The notes beneath the pieces were generated by a model. That model saw only the letters and a list, made by a program, of their open reading frames with translations. It made no database searches and was not told where the DNA came from. This document shows positions 1 to 5,505 of a stretch of 5,838 bases of DNA, piece by piece. Position numbers and translations under genes: made by a program. The stretch lies in NCBI GenBank assembly GCA_030741175.1, contig JASLVT010000091.1, positions 1 through 5,838 of the forward strand, in the 5' to 3' direction. The DNA comes from Porticoccaceae bacterium. GTDB lineage: Bacteria > Pseudomonadota > Gammaproteobacteria > Pseudomonadales > Porticoccaceae. Every line of letters begins with the position of its first letter. Positions within the stretch are counted from its first letter, which is position 1.

Positions 1-391
1 CTACCTCGAGCATGCGATCTATCTTTTGATGGTGAAAAAAGCCCTGCGTACCCGCCAATGACATATAGTCATTGATGATCACCGCAACCTGCGTCTGCGC
101 TGCACCAAAGGTATCGCCATTAATACGAGCAAGCCCGGTGATCACACCATCAGCGGCAGTCTTGGACTTTAATTCTTCACTGCTTTTGCGATTCCGCTGG
201 GCGGCAATAGCGAACTGGCCATACTCAACAAAGCTTCCTTCATCAACAAGGTGGTCGAGATTTTCCCGAGCTGTGCGATAACCTTTAGCATGACGTTTTT
301 CGACATCAGCCACCCGATTGTCATCCAGTGACTCCTCAACCCGCCGCTGAAATGCGCCAATACTTTTATGATCTGATTTTTTTGAAGCCAT
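1..391 (-). CDS. Acyl-CoA carboxylase carboxyltransferase subunit, N-terminal part (cut by left edge)
   Basis: This partial gene encodes 130 residues from its ATG at 391 and is open to the window edge. After a basic, charged lead (residues 1-35) comes the family-typical stretch RTARENLDHLVDEGSFVEYG (39-58), then TAADGVITGLARING (78-92) and LAGTQGFFHHQKIDRMLEV (112-130). These match the start of the carboxyltransferase (crotonase-fold) domain of biotin-dependent acetyl-/propionyl-/methylcrotonyl-CoA carboxylases. Such enzymes move a carboxyl group from carboxybiotin to an acyl-CoA in the cytoplasm. Which acyl-CoA is used cannot be told from this part. An AAAAGG Shine-Dalgarno (399-404, 7-nt spacing) supports the start and overlaps the stop codon of the upstream gene. 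The two genes are therefore almost certainly co-transcribed and probably translationally coupled. No biotin carboxylase or biotin carrier gene is visible; it may lie beyond the left edge or elsewhere. The family is fairly sure, the substrate unknown. Confidence 0.85.
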   Translation of the reverse strand, partial: MASKKSDHKSIGAFQRRVEESLDDNRVADVEKRHAKGYRTARENLDHLVDEGSFVEYGQFAIAAQRNRKSSEELKSKTAADGVITGLARINGDTFGAAQTQVAVIINDYMSLAGTQGFFHHQKIDRMLEV

Positions 392-402
392 AGAAAAACC
401 TT

Positions 403-1782
403 TTAGGACTCTGCTTTGAACGTTAACTGGCGTTCAATTTCGCGAGCAATTAACCATAAGCGATCTTGCCCCCAAAGTGCCAATACTTGCTCACCTTGAC
501 TGTCCAGCAATCGATAACTTGGTACACCCCAGAGTCCCGCTCTGTACATCGCCAGACGATTTTCCTCCACCAACTCCTGCCAATCGGTTTGCCCCACCAG
601 TGTTTTAGCCACTGACCAATCCAGCCCTGCCTGCTCTACCACCTGCTTTAGACCACGATCATTATTGGTATTGACACCTTTGGCAAAGGCACAGCTAAGA
701 AAACTGGACAGTAACTGATTACCCAGCCCCTGTTCGCAGGCCCAGGGATACAGTGAGTAGCAGCGACGTACTGGATCGCCTATTGGGTCGTAAAAATTAC
801 CAAAAGGAACTCCCGCACTGCGGGCTTCACGGGCGGCATCGGTAAAGATATACACTCCCTTTTCACGTGTTGCCGGCACACCACGCATAACCATTGGCAA
901 TACGGGGCGCACCACTAGATTGACACCCGTTTTTTCCGCAAGCTCAAGGGTTTGATCAAAGACCATCGCGGTATAGGGGCTACGCAATGAGGGATAGATT
1001 TCTAATGTCAAAGTGCCAGCGTCTTTCTGCCGCCCCGGCTCCACCTCAAATCGCGGCATCAATAATGGTGCCGCTGGATCGCGATCAACACCTAATTCGG
1101 CCAGACGCCGTTCTAAGTAATGCAATCGGTCTACACCCCAATACCACTCCTGACCGTAGTAAAACATCGCACCTGAATAATGCTTTAACGCAGCGCGGCG
1201 ACTATTACCTTTCGCTATATGCTCCTCGCGCTGTTGTGCTGATACGGCGCCATGCTGCTCTGCTAGTTTGTTTAGAGTTGCCTTATCACCGGCCCACAGG
1301 GCTGCACTCACATCGCTAACCAATGCAGCAAAATCAGCACTCGATTGCGCAGCCAAGATTGCCTGTGCTTGCTGGATGGCATCTCGATCTAGCGATGGGT
1401 TTGCACCGGGAGACTCAAGACTGTAATGGGGCGCTATAAGGTTGGCATCGTATTGCGACAGCTGTTGTAACAATTCCGGCTCAGCACTGTTGTGACCGGT
1501 GGCACCTGTGACGAGATGACAGCGCAGAACAATATCATAGCGCTGACAAAATGCCTGAAGCACCTGTGCGCACAGATGACTGTAGCCATCATCCAGTTGA
1601 TGAAAATACTCAACAATATGTTTGTCGCCTGCTGCCAACCGCTTTTTTTCTACAATTTTTCGCTGTTTACTGAGGCGCTGAGGTTTTATTAGCTTGCGGA
1701 TGAACTGAGAGGTCAACCAGCGCACAAGCGCATTCGGATCCATGGTAGCCGCACCGCCCTGCTCACTAAACTGCTCCGACAT
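403..1782 (-). CDS. Tandem two-domain HCCA-isomerase/DsbA-like thioredoxin-fold protein
   Basis: This 459-aa protein has no signal peptide or membrane segment, so it is probably cytoplasmic. Residues about 257-455 form a DsbA-like/2-hydroxychromene-2-carboxylate (HCCA) isomerase-type domain. It has a first beta strand and Ser-Pro-Tyr active-site loop (S268-P269-Y270), a cis-proline motif G-V-P-S-Y (419-423) and the terminal signature W-G-Q-D-R-L (437-442). There is no CxxC, so a glutathione-type isomerase or transferase role is likelier than disulfide exchange. Residues about 54-225 look like a second, diverged copy. V57-L75 aligns without gaps to L260-T278, and the copy ends in W-G-V-D-R-L (215-220). 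Here the Ser-Pro pair is Asp65-Gly66 and the cis-Pro region reads S-G-A-M-F (203-207), so this half is probably non-catalytic. The ATG is supported by AAAGGGG (1790-1796) 7 nt upstream; Met14 has no comparable site. It is the first gene of an operon with the carboxyltransferase 11 bp downstream. The substrate is unknown. Confidence 0.8.
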   Translation of the reverse strand: MSEQFSEQGGAATMDPNALVRWLTSQFIRKLIKPQRLSKQRKIVEKKRLAAGDKHIVEYFHQLDDGYSHLCAQVLQAFCQRYDIVLRCHLVTGATGHNSAEPELLQQLSQYDANLIAPHYSLESPGANPSLDRDAIQQAQAILAAQSSADFAALVSDVSAALWAGDKATLNKLAEQHGAVSAQQREEHIAKGNSRRAALKHYSGAMFYYGQEWYWGVDRLHYLERRLAELGVDRDPAAPLLMPRFEVEPGRQKDAGTLTLEIYPSLRSPYTAMVFDQTLELAEKTGVNLVVRPVLPMVMRGVPATREKGVYIFTDAAREARSAGVPFGNFYDPIGDPVRRCYSLYPWACEQGLGNQLLSSFLSCAFAKGVNTNNDRGLKQVVEQAGLDWSVAKTLVGQTDWQELVEENRLAMYRAGLWGVPSYRLLDSQGEQVLALWGQDRLWLIAREIERQLTFKAES

Positions 1783-1948
1783 ACAGCTACCCCTTTAATA
1801 ATTCTTAATAAATTTATTTTAATAATTTTATTTCTTACAACGGCGGTTAAGGTATCAGCTTAAGCGTAAAAAATAAACTGGCATAATCAATGCTAATTAT
1901 TTACTCTATCAATAATCACATAATAAACTTGTACAGAGGGTAGCGACC
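1783..1948. promoter_or_regulatory. AT-rich divergent intergenic region
   Basis: These 166 bp separate the minus-strand operon from the plus-strand membrane protein gene and should hold promoters for both. What can be seen: a 10-bp direct repeat TTTAATAATT at 1794-1803 and 1818-1827; a perfect 12-bp palindrome AATAAATTTATT at 1807-1818; and an 8-bp palindrome GCTTAAGC at 1858-1865. A weak plus-strand promoter candidate is TTAAGC (1860-1865) and CATAAT (1882-1887) with a 16-bp spacer. On the minus strand a TTGTAA lies at the right distance from AT-rich DNA without a clear -10. No promoter can be assigned firmly, because the base composition makes chance matches common. Confidence 0.4.
1790..1796 (-). 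promoter_or_regulatory. Shine-Dalgarno site of the tandem DsbA-like gene
   Basis: On the minus strand this reads AAAGGGG, 7 nt before the ATG at 1782. It favours the first ATG over the in-frame Met14 codon. Confidence 0.65.
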
Positions 1949-2431
1949 ATGTCAGTGATCGAGAGACTTTTTCCTCAACAGGCGAATAATAATTATCAGG
2001 GTAGTCCCATCGCTCAATACGTTTTTTATGTATTGATGGCTATCTACAGCTTTCGCAGTATCGTGCACTTTACAACCGAGGACGGCGGTATTAACAAAAT
2101 TGCCTCTATCGTTATATTCCCTTTGGTGGAGACTGCTAAGGGCACCATTGATCCAAACAATGTTATCTACCTATTTGCCTCACTCTGGGGTTCGTCGCAG
2201 ATACTAATGCTGTTGATATTTTTCGTGTGCATGTGGCGCTACCGCAATCTACTGCCACTACTCTGGCTCACCGTTGTTATTGAGATCCCAATGCGTATGA
2301 TCGCCGGCACCTTGCATCCGCTAGATGCCAGTTACTATGAATACGTGCCACCGGGATCAGCTGGCAACCTGCCACTTCTCGCCATAGCCTGCATTATGTT
2401 GGCGCTGTCACTACGACAGCGGCCCTCATAG
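1949..2431 (+). CDS. Small multi-pass inner-membrane protein of unknown function
   Basis: This 160-aa protein is not recognised. A short polar N-terminus precedes hydrophobic segments at about residues 20-40, 51-61, 72-96, 101-119 and 138-155. The pattern suggests four membrane spans plus a short hydrophobic stretch at 51-61. The loops carry an acidic patch TTEDGG (42-47) and a Tyr/Pro-rich segment DASYYEYVPPG (126-136). I see no catalytic, metal-binding or transporter motif. The overall size resembles small four-helix membrane families such as DoxX-like proteins, but no motif proves it. The ATG is backed by AGAGGG (1935-1940) 8 nt upstream. The gene is transcribed alone, divergent from the DsbA-like operon and convergent with the GST gene. 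A strong hairpin overlaps its last codons. The gene itself is very likely real; its function is open. Confidence 0.8.
   Translation: MSVIERLFPQQANNNYQGSPIAQYVFYVLMAIYSFRSIVHFTTEDGGINKIASIVIFPLVETAKGTIDPNNVIYLFASLWGSSQILMLLIFFVCMWRYRNLLPLLWLTVVIEIPMRMIAGTLHPLDASYYEYVPPGSAGNLPLLAIACIMLALSLRQRPS
2403..2421. repeat. Hairpin at the 3' end of the membrane-protein gene
   Basis: A perfect 7-bp stem, CGCTGTC (2403-2409) and GACAGCG (2415-2421), encloses a 5-nt loop ACTAC. It lies inside the last codons of the membrane protein gene. No T-run follows, so it is not a classical intrinsic terminator. It could protect the transcript 3' end or help termination. Confidence 0.4.
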
Positions 2432-2440
2432 ACACTGCGG

Positions 2441-2478
2441 CAATGATGCAAAATATTGAACTCCAGTATTGATCATTG
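2441..2478. terminator. Possible bidirectional terminator hairpin between convergent genes
   Basis: CAATGAT (2441-2447) pairs with ATCATTG (2472-2478). An inner AATA (2452-2455) and TATT (2467-2470) pair extends the stem across an internal loop. It sits exactly between the two convergent genes and overlaps the stop codon of the minus-strand GST gene. The stem is AT-rich and lacks a clear T-tract, so the terminator call is weak. Confidence 0.3.
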
Positions 2479-3513
2479 AATGATAATGCTTTCACAGCCT
2501 GTGCCTTCTAGCATTCTATCAACACGTGTGCGATCAGTCTGACTGAGTGCTTGGTATTCGGCATTAATCCATTGCAGGCACTTACCCTGATAACTGAAAG
2601 TCTGTTGCGTCCAGCGGCTGCCATCAATCTCTGCCTCCCACTGGTCTTCGCCAGCCTCTAGCGCACTGGCATTAGCTAACAGTGCGGGGGCATACACACG
2701 ACCCACCTCTTTTAAAATATCTTTTAATGTCTCGGGCATATCATCACAATTGATCCAGTCACTAGCCTCAGGCTCGAGGCCGGTTTGATCCTCCATCAAA
2801 CCAGTGTAAGCGACAGCGCGGGGAGAAGTAGCATGAGCAATACGTCTCGGTGTTGGATCAAAGCCAACCAACTGCGTGAGTTGACCATAAAAGGCGAAAT
2901 CAGCTGCACTCGGTCGACGCCCCAAAAGGAACGGCTGCTCGGTCAAATGCGCCTCCATGGCACTGAGCAGACGTATATAACTGGCATCAATCACCGGAGC
3001 GGTTACTGTATTAGAGCCAACAACATGGAGACGACCAACCTGGCGCTCAGTGACATAGGATTTAAACTGCGTAAATTGCTCTGGTGACAGATCTACATGA
3101 TGATACAGAGGCAATAAAGTCCCCGCATTATCGATATCCTCAGGCGGATGCCAACGGTAGTGAAACATATATTTAGTGATCCATTCATCAGCAAAGTCCT
3201 CCAGCAAATAATCAATAAAGGCCATCGCTGGGTCAGCTGGAATCACCGAGCGTCCACTGTACTCCGTTTCCAATCGGCGAATAATCGGTGTCGAATCACA
3301 GACCGCTTGCAATTGCCCTGAATCATCCGGCAGCACAAAGGTGGGCAGTAGACCTACTTTCGGTTTGGGGATTCCCATATCTGCCAATACCGCAGCTGGT
3401 TCACCCCATATAATGGCATAGGGAATGCGTCGATAGCGCATCAGAGCAATCATTTTTCTGGTATACGGTGAAGGTACCGCACCTATTAATTTAATCGGTT
3501 GTGGCTGTGACAA
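2473..3513 (-). CDS. Glutathione S-transferase family protein with long C-terminal extension (TTG start)
   Basis: The predicted protein is 346 aa from a TTG start. Residues 7-86 form a GST N-terminal thioredoxin-fold domain: a first strand IKLIGAVPSPYTRK (7-20) with Ser15-Pro16-Tyr17 in the active-site loop, a cis-Pro motif L-P-T-F (56-59), and the glutathione-binding-type D-S-T (73-75) before helix 3. Residues about 95-212 form a helical C-terminal domain with the GST N-capping box S-A-A-D (202-205) after PFLLGRRP (194-201). The remaining ~130 residues exceed the usual 200-230 aa of GSTs and match no motif I know. Family members conjugate or isomerise electrophiles with glutathione in the cytoplasm; the substrate here is unknown. 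The TTG is chosen because AAGGGAG (3520-3526) lies 6 nt upstream and the GST domain begins six residues later. An upstream in-frame ATG at 3588 would add 25 residues and overlap the divergent promoter region. It is convergent with the membrane protein gene and divergent from the MBL hydrolase gene. Confidence 0.8.
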   Translation of the reverse strand: MSQPQPIKLIGAVPSPYTRKMIALMRYRRIPYAIIWGEPAAVLADMGIPKPKVGLLPTFVLPDDSGQLQAVCDSTPIIRRLETEYSGRSVIPADPAMAFIDYLLEDFADEWITKYMFHYRWHPPEDIDNAGTLLPLYHHVDLSPEQFTQFKSYVTERQVGRLHVVGSNTVTAPVIDASYIRLLSAMEAHLTEQPFLLGRRPSAADFAFYGQLTQLVGFDPTPRRIAHATSPRAVAYTGLMEDQTGLEPEASDWINCDDMPETLKDILKEVGRVYAPALLANASALEAGEDQWEAEIDGSRWTQQTFSYQGKCLQWINAEYQALSQTDRTRVDRMLEGTGCESIIIQ

Positions 3514-3519
3514 TTGAGG

Positions 3520-3526
3520 CTCCCTT
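3520..3526 (-). promoter_or_regulatory. Shine-Dalgarno site deciding the TTG start of the GST-like gene
   Basis: The minus strand reads AAGGGAG, separated by 6 nt from the TTG at 3513-3511. No comparable site precedes the upstream ATG codons at 3588 and 3573. This makes TTG the best start. Confidence 0.65.
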
Positions 3527-3567
3527 ATAAATCGTAAATGCGTTTTATTGAGAATATTAGGCCATAT

Positions 3568-3592
3568 TGACATACGATGTGCCAACATGTCA
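3568..3592. repeat. Inverted repeat TGACAT-N13-ATGTCA
   Basis: Perfect 6-bp arms lie in the divergent region, with centres 19 bp apart, about two helical turns. That geometry would suit a dimeric regulator, but arms this short can arise by chance. Confidence 0.35.
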
Positions 3593-3632
3593 CCATTTCA
3601 ATCAAAGAAGCGTACAATCTGTGGGTGGTACA

Positions 3633-4703
3633 ATGAAAAAATCACTAGTCCTCGGTCTGATCATCGCCCTTCTGGGATTCGTTATGTATAGCCAACGTGG
3701 TGATATCGCCATGACGATTTTCCCCAGAGCACTGGAAACCATGATGACCCGCGATAAAATCGAGGAACTAGGTGATGGTCTGCATATCGCGTTATGTGGA
3801 GCCGGTGGGCCAATGCCTGCGCCCAACCGGTCCGGACCCTGTGTTGCTGTAGTTGCCGCAGACAAACTATTTTTGGTGGACACTGGTAGTAATAGTATCC
3901 GCAACTTGGGTCGTATGGGCTACCCTGTCGGCGCTATCAATGGCGTATTTCTCACTCACTTCCACTCTGATCATATCGACAGCCTCGGAGAGGTCGCTAC
4001 CTTGCGTTGGGCGGGCGGTAATCACAGTTCACCGCTGAATATCTATGGCCCCGAGGGCGTTGCTGATATTGTCAATGGCTTCAATCAGGCTTACGCGCGC
4101 GATACCGTCTATCGCAATGATCATCATGGTGATGTTGTCACACCATTAACCGGCGCAGATATGCAAGCTATTAGTTATCCACTTCCCATGGAGGGAGAAC
4201 TTATCAGAGTCTACGAGCAAGATGGATTAACCGTGGATATGCTAGCCGTGGATCATTTCCCTGTATCACCAGCGGTTGCCTATCTCTTCGCCTACAAAGG
4301 GCGCACCGTGCTGATTTCTGGAGACACCAACAAGTCAGCAAATATCGAGCGCTTTGCTCAGAATATTGATCTTCTTGTGCACGAGGCCTTAGCGCCCCAC
4401 TTGCTTACTGTGATGAATCGGGCCGCCACCGACGCCGGTCAACCTAATATGGCAACCATCTTTTATGATGTTCTTGACTACCATGCCAGCCCCGTTCAGG
4501 CCGCCGAAACTGCGCGAGATGCCAATGTAGGGCACCTACTCTACTATCATATTGTGCCGCCTCTGATACTGCCCGGTAGCGAAGCAGCTTGGTTGCAAGG
4601 CGTGGATGATATATTTAGTCGCTATACGTTAGGGCAGGATGGCACAAGCTTTTCACTGCCCGCCAATTCTACTGAGATTATTGCCACCAGCACTGGGCTG
4701 TGA
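3633..4703 (+). CDS. Metallo-beta-lactamase-fold hydrolase, RNase Z-like group, membrane-anchored or exported
   Basis: This 356-aa protein starts with a Lys-Lys and hydrophobic stretch (residues 2-19), a signal peptide or more likely an uncleaved anchor because no clear cleavage motif follows. The MBL fold begins near residue 50. Seen metal-binding motifs are H109-F-H111-S-D113-H114, H208 (VDHFP), D231 (S-G-D-T) and H306 (YYHIVPP). H250-E251 and H284 (DYHASP) also resemble the RNase Z/ElaC branch of the superfamily. The zinc-binding set therefore looks complete and the enzyme active. Envelope targeting argues against tRNA processing, so hydrolysis of an ester, lactone or similar small molecule is more likely. 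The start at 3633 is preferred because the signal sequence begins there and the sequence before it, up to an upstream in-frame ATG at 3567, is non-coding in character. The ribosome site is weak (GGTGG, about 3624-3628). The tetR gene follows after 63 bp and may be co-transcribed. The substrate is unknown. Confidence 0.85.
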   Translation: MKKSLVLGLIIALLGFVMYSQRGDIAMTIFPRALETMMTRDKIEELGDGLHIALCGAGGPMPAPNRSGPCVAVVAADKLFLVDTGSNSIRNLGRMGYPVGAINGVFLTHFHSDHIDSLGEVATLRWAGGNHSSPLNIYGPEGVADIVNGFNQAYARDTVYRNDHHGDVVTPLTGADMQAISYPLPMEGELIRVYEQDGLTVDMLAVDHFPVSPAVAYLFAYKGRTVLISGDTNKSANIERFAQNIDLLVHEALAPHLLTVMNRAATDAGQPNMATIFYDVLDYHASPVQAAETARDANVGHLLYYHIVPPLILPGSEAAWLQGVDDIFSRYTLGQDGTSFSLPANSTEIIATSTGL

Positions 4704-4766
4704 ATAGAAAGTTACTCTGAACTATGCGAAAATTAACGTTTTACTGAATCTCAGGTTAGCCGTCCT

Positions 4767-5369
4767 ATGCCGAACAGCACAAGTAGCCCAGCCAAAATCG
4801 ATGGTCGCAGACTGCGCAGTGATCGAAGCCGTCAGGTGATTGTTGAATCAATGCTCTATCTTGTCGGTCAGGGAAATCTAACTCCCACAGCGCAACAGGT
4901 AGCCAACCATGCCAAAGTGGGAATCCGCTCAGTATTCCGACACTTTGAAGATATGGAGGCCATCTTCAAAACCGCTGATGATATATGGCGAAAAGGCTTA
5001 GATAAAAACCTCCAAGCGCTGGATCTGGATGCGCAGCTTCCTCTGGCACAGCGCATTCAGCAGGCGGCTAAGCTACTCGGCGGCGCCTACGAAGACAATA
5101 GTAATATCCTGAAATCCACTGCTACAAGACGTTGGAGATCAGCATTTCTGCAGCGAAATTACGCCAGTTACCAGACCAGAATACGCGCCGATATCCTGCG
5201 TTCACTGCCAGAAATTGAGCAGTTATCCGACAACAAAAAAGAAGCCATTGTCGGCTTCCTATCTTTTGAGTACTGGGATCGGTTGCGCGATCACCAATCA
5301 CTGAGTGCCGATGCCAGCATCGCTCTTATCGGCGAATTGCTTCAAGCACTGCTTCAAGACCAATCCTAG
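4767..5369 (+). CDS. TetR/AcrR-family transcriptional regulator
   Basis: This 200-aa protein has the usual TetR length. Residues about 14-62 form the N-terminal DNA-binding domain: helix 1 RSDRSRQVIVESMLYLV (17-33), then the helix-turn-helix TPTAQQVANHAKVGIRSVFRHF (39-60 overall). The ending V-F-R-H-F-E-D-M-E-A-I-F is typical of TetR proteins. The remaining ~130 residues are the helical ligand-binding and dimer domain, which has no recognisable ligand signature. Such proteins usually repress nearby operons until a small molecule binds. Likely targets are the divergent GST/MBL region and the downstream HCCA-isomerase gene, where an imperfect dyad lies at 5395-5420. It starts 63 bp after the MBL hydrolase gene. 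The Shine-Dalgarno is weak: AGG at 4753-4755, 11 nt before the ATG. The family is secure; ligand and targets are inferred. Confidence 0.88.
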   Translation: MPNSTSSPAKIDGRRLRSDRSRQVIVESMLYLVGQGNLTPTAQQVANHAKVGIRSVFRHFEDMEAIFKTADDIWRKGLDKNLQALDLDAQLPLAQRIQQAAKLLGGAYEDNSNILKSTATRRWRSAFLQRNYASYQTRIRADILRSLPEIEQLSDNKKEAIVGFLSFEYWDRLRDHQSLSADASIALIGELLQALLQDQS

Positions 5370-5394
5370 CCAATCCAGAGACAACAATAGCTTG

Positions 5395-5420
5395 AAATCT
5401 GAACCTATGGGTCATGATTT
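5395..5420. repeat. Imperfect 26-bp dyad, candidate operator
   Basis: The left half AAATCTGAACCTA matches the reverse complement of the right half, AAATCATGACCCA, at 9 of 13 positions. It lies upstream of the HCCA-isomerase-like gene and just after tetR. Size and place fit a TetR-type operator, though no second clear copy was found in the window. Confidence 0.35.
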
Positions 5421-5430
5421 GGGATTTACA

Positions 5431-5458
5431 GCCGTTCGCCACGGCGATACTCTTTTGT
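5431..5458 (+). terminator. Weak intrinsic terminator candidate after tetR
   Basis: GCCGT (5431-5435) and ACGGC (5441-5445) form a 5-bp GC-rich stem with a 5-nt loop. A T-rich stretch (5451-5458) follows after a 5-nt gap. The short stem and the gap before the T-run make this tentative. Confidence 0.3.
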
Positions 5459-5505
5459 TCATAAAATAATGCTCGTTAACAGAACGTGCAATTGAGAGAA
5501 TCGCC

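Larger units (their letters stand above)
3514..3632. promoter_or_regulatory. Divergent control region between the GST-like and MBL hydrolase genes
   Basis: With the corrected starts, these 119 bp are non-coding and must carry promoters in both directions. An inverted repeat TGACAT (3568-3573) and ATGTCA (3587-3592) with a 13-bp gap is a candidate operator half-site pair. A perfect TTGACA (3567-3572) lacks a good -10: at 18 bp only CACCAT is found. TACAAT (3613-3618) resembles a -10 but lacks a -35. On the minus strand TTGGCA (3585-3580) and TAATAT (3559-3554) are 20 bp apart, longer than normal. Regulation by the nearby TetR protein is plausible but not shown. Confidence 0.45.
5370..5505. promoter_or_regulatory. 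Intergenic region between tetR and the HCCA-isomerase-like gene
   Basis: These 136 bp probably separate two transcription units. They contain an imperfect 26-bp dyad (5395-5420), a small GC-rich hairpin followed by a T-rich stretch (5431-5458), and AT-rich DNA with -10-like TAAAAT (5462-5467) and AATAAT (5465-5470). Neither has a recognisable -35 at the right distance. GAGAGA (5494-5499) is a plausible ribosome site for the gene at 5506. Confidence 0.45.

Noticed and set aside
169..360. 63-aa minus-strand open frame
   Set aside because: It lies in a different frame of the same strand as the carboxyltransferase, whose protein motifs are unambiguous.
987..1319. 110-aa plus-strand open frame
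   Set aside because: It is antisense to the well-supported tandem DsbA-like gene and shows no domain or convincing ribosome site.
403..1782. True disulfide oxidoreductase (DsbA) function
   Set aside because: There is no CxxC at the active-site position in either half and no signal peptide, so periplasmic thiol oxidation is unlikely.
2785..3087. 100-aa plus-strand open frame
   Set aside because: It is antisense to the GST-like gene and has no recognisable features.
3567..3595. Perfect TTGACA as a promoter -35 box
   Set aside because: No acceptable -10 lies 15-19 bp downstream; the best hexamer matches only three of six positions.
3567..3632. Upstream ATG extension of the MBL hydrolase (22 extra residues)
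   Set aside because: The extension precedes a typical Lys-Lys signal sequence, lacks a ribosome site and would overlap the divergent control region.
3602..3904. 100-aa minus-strand open frame
   Set aside because: It is antisense to the start of the MBL hydrolase, where the signal sequence and fold motifs are clear.
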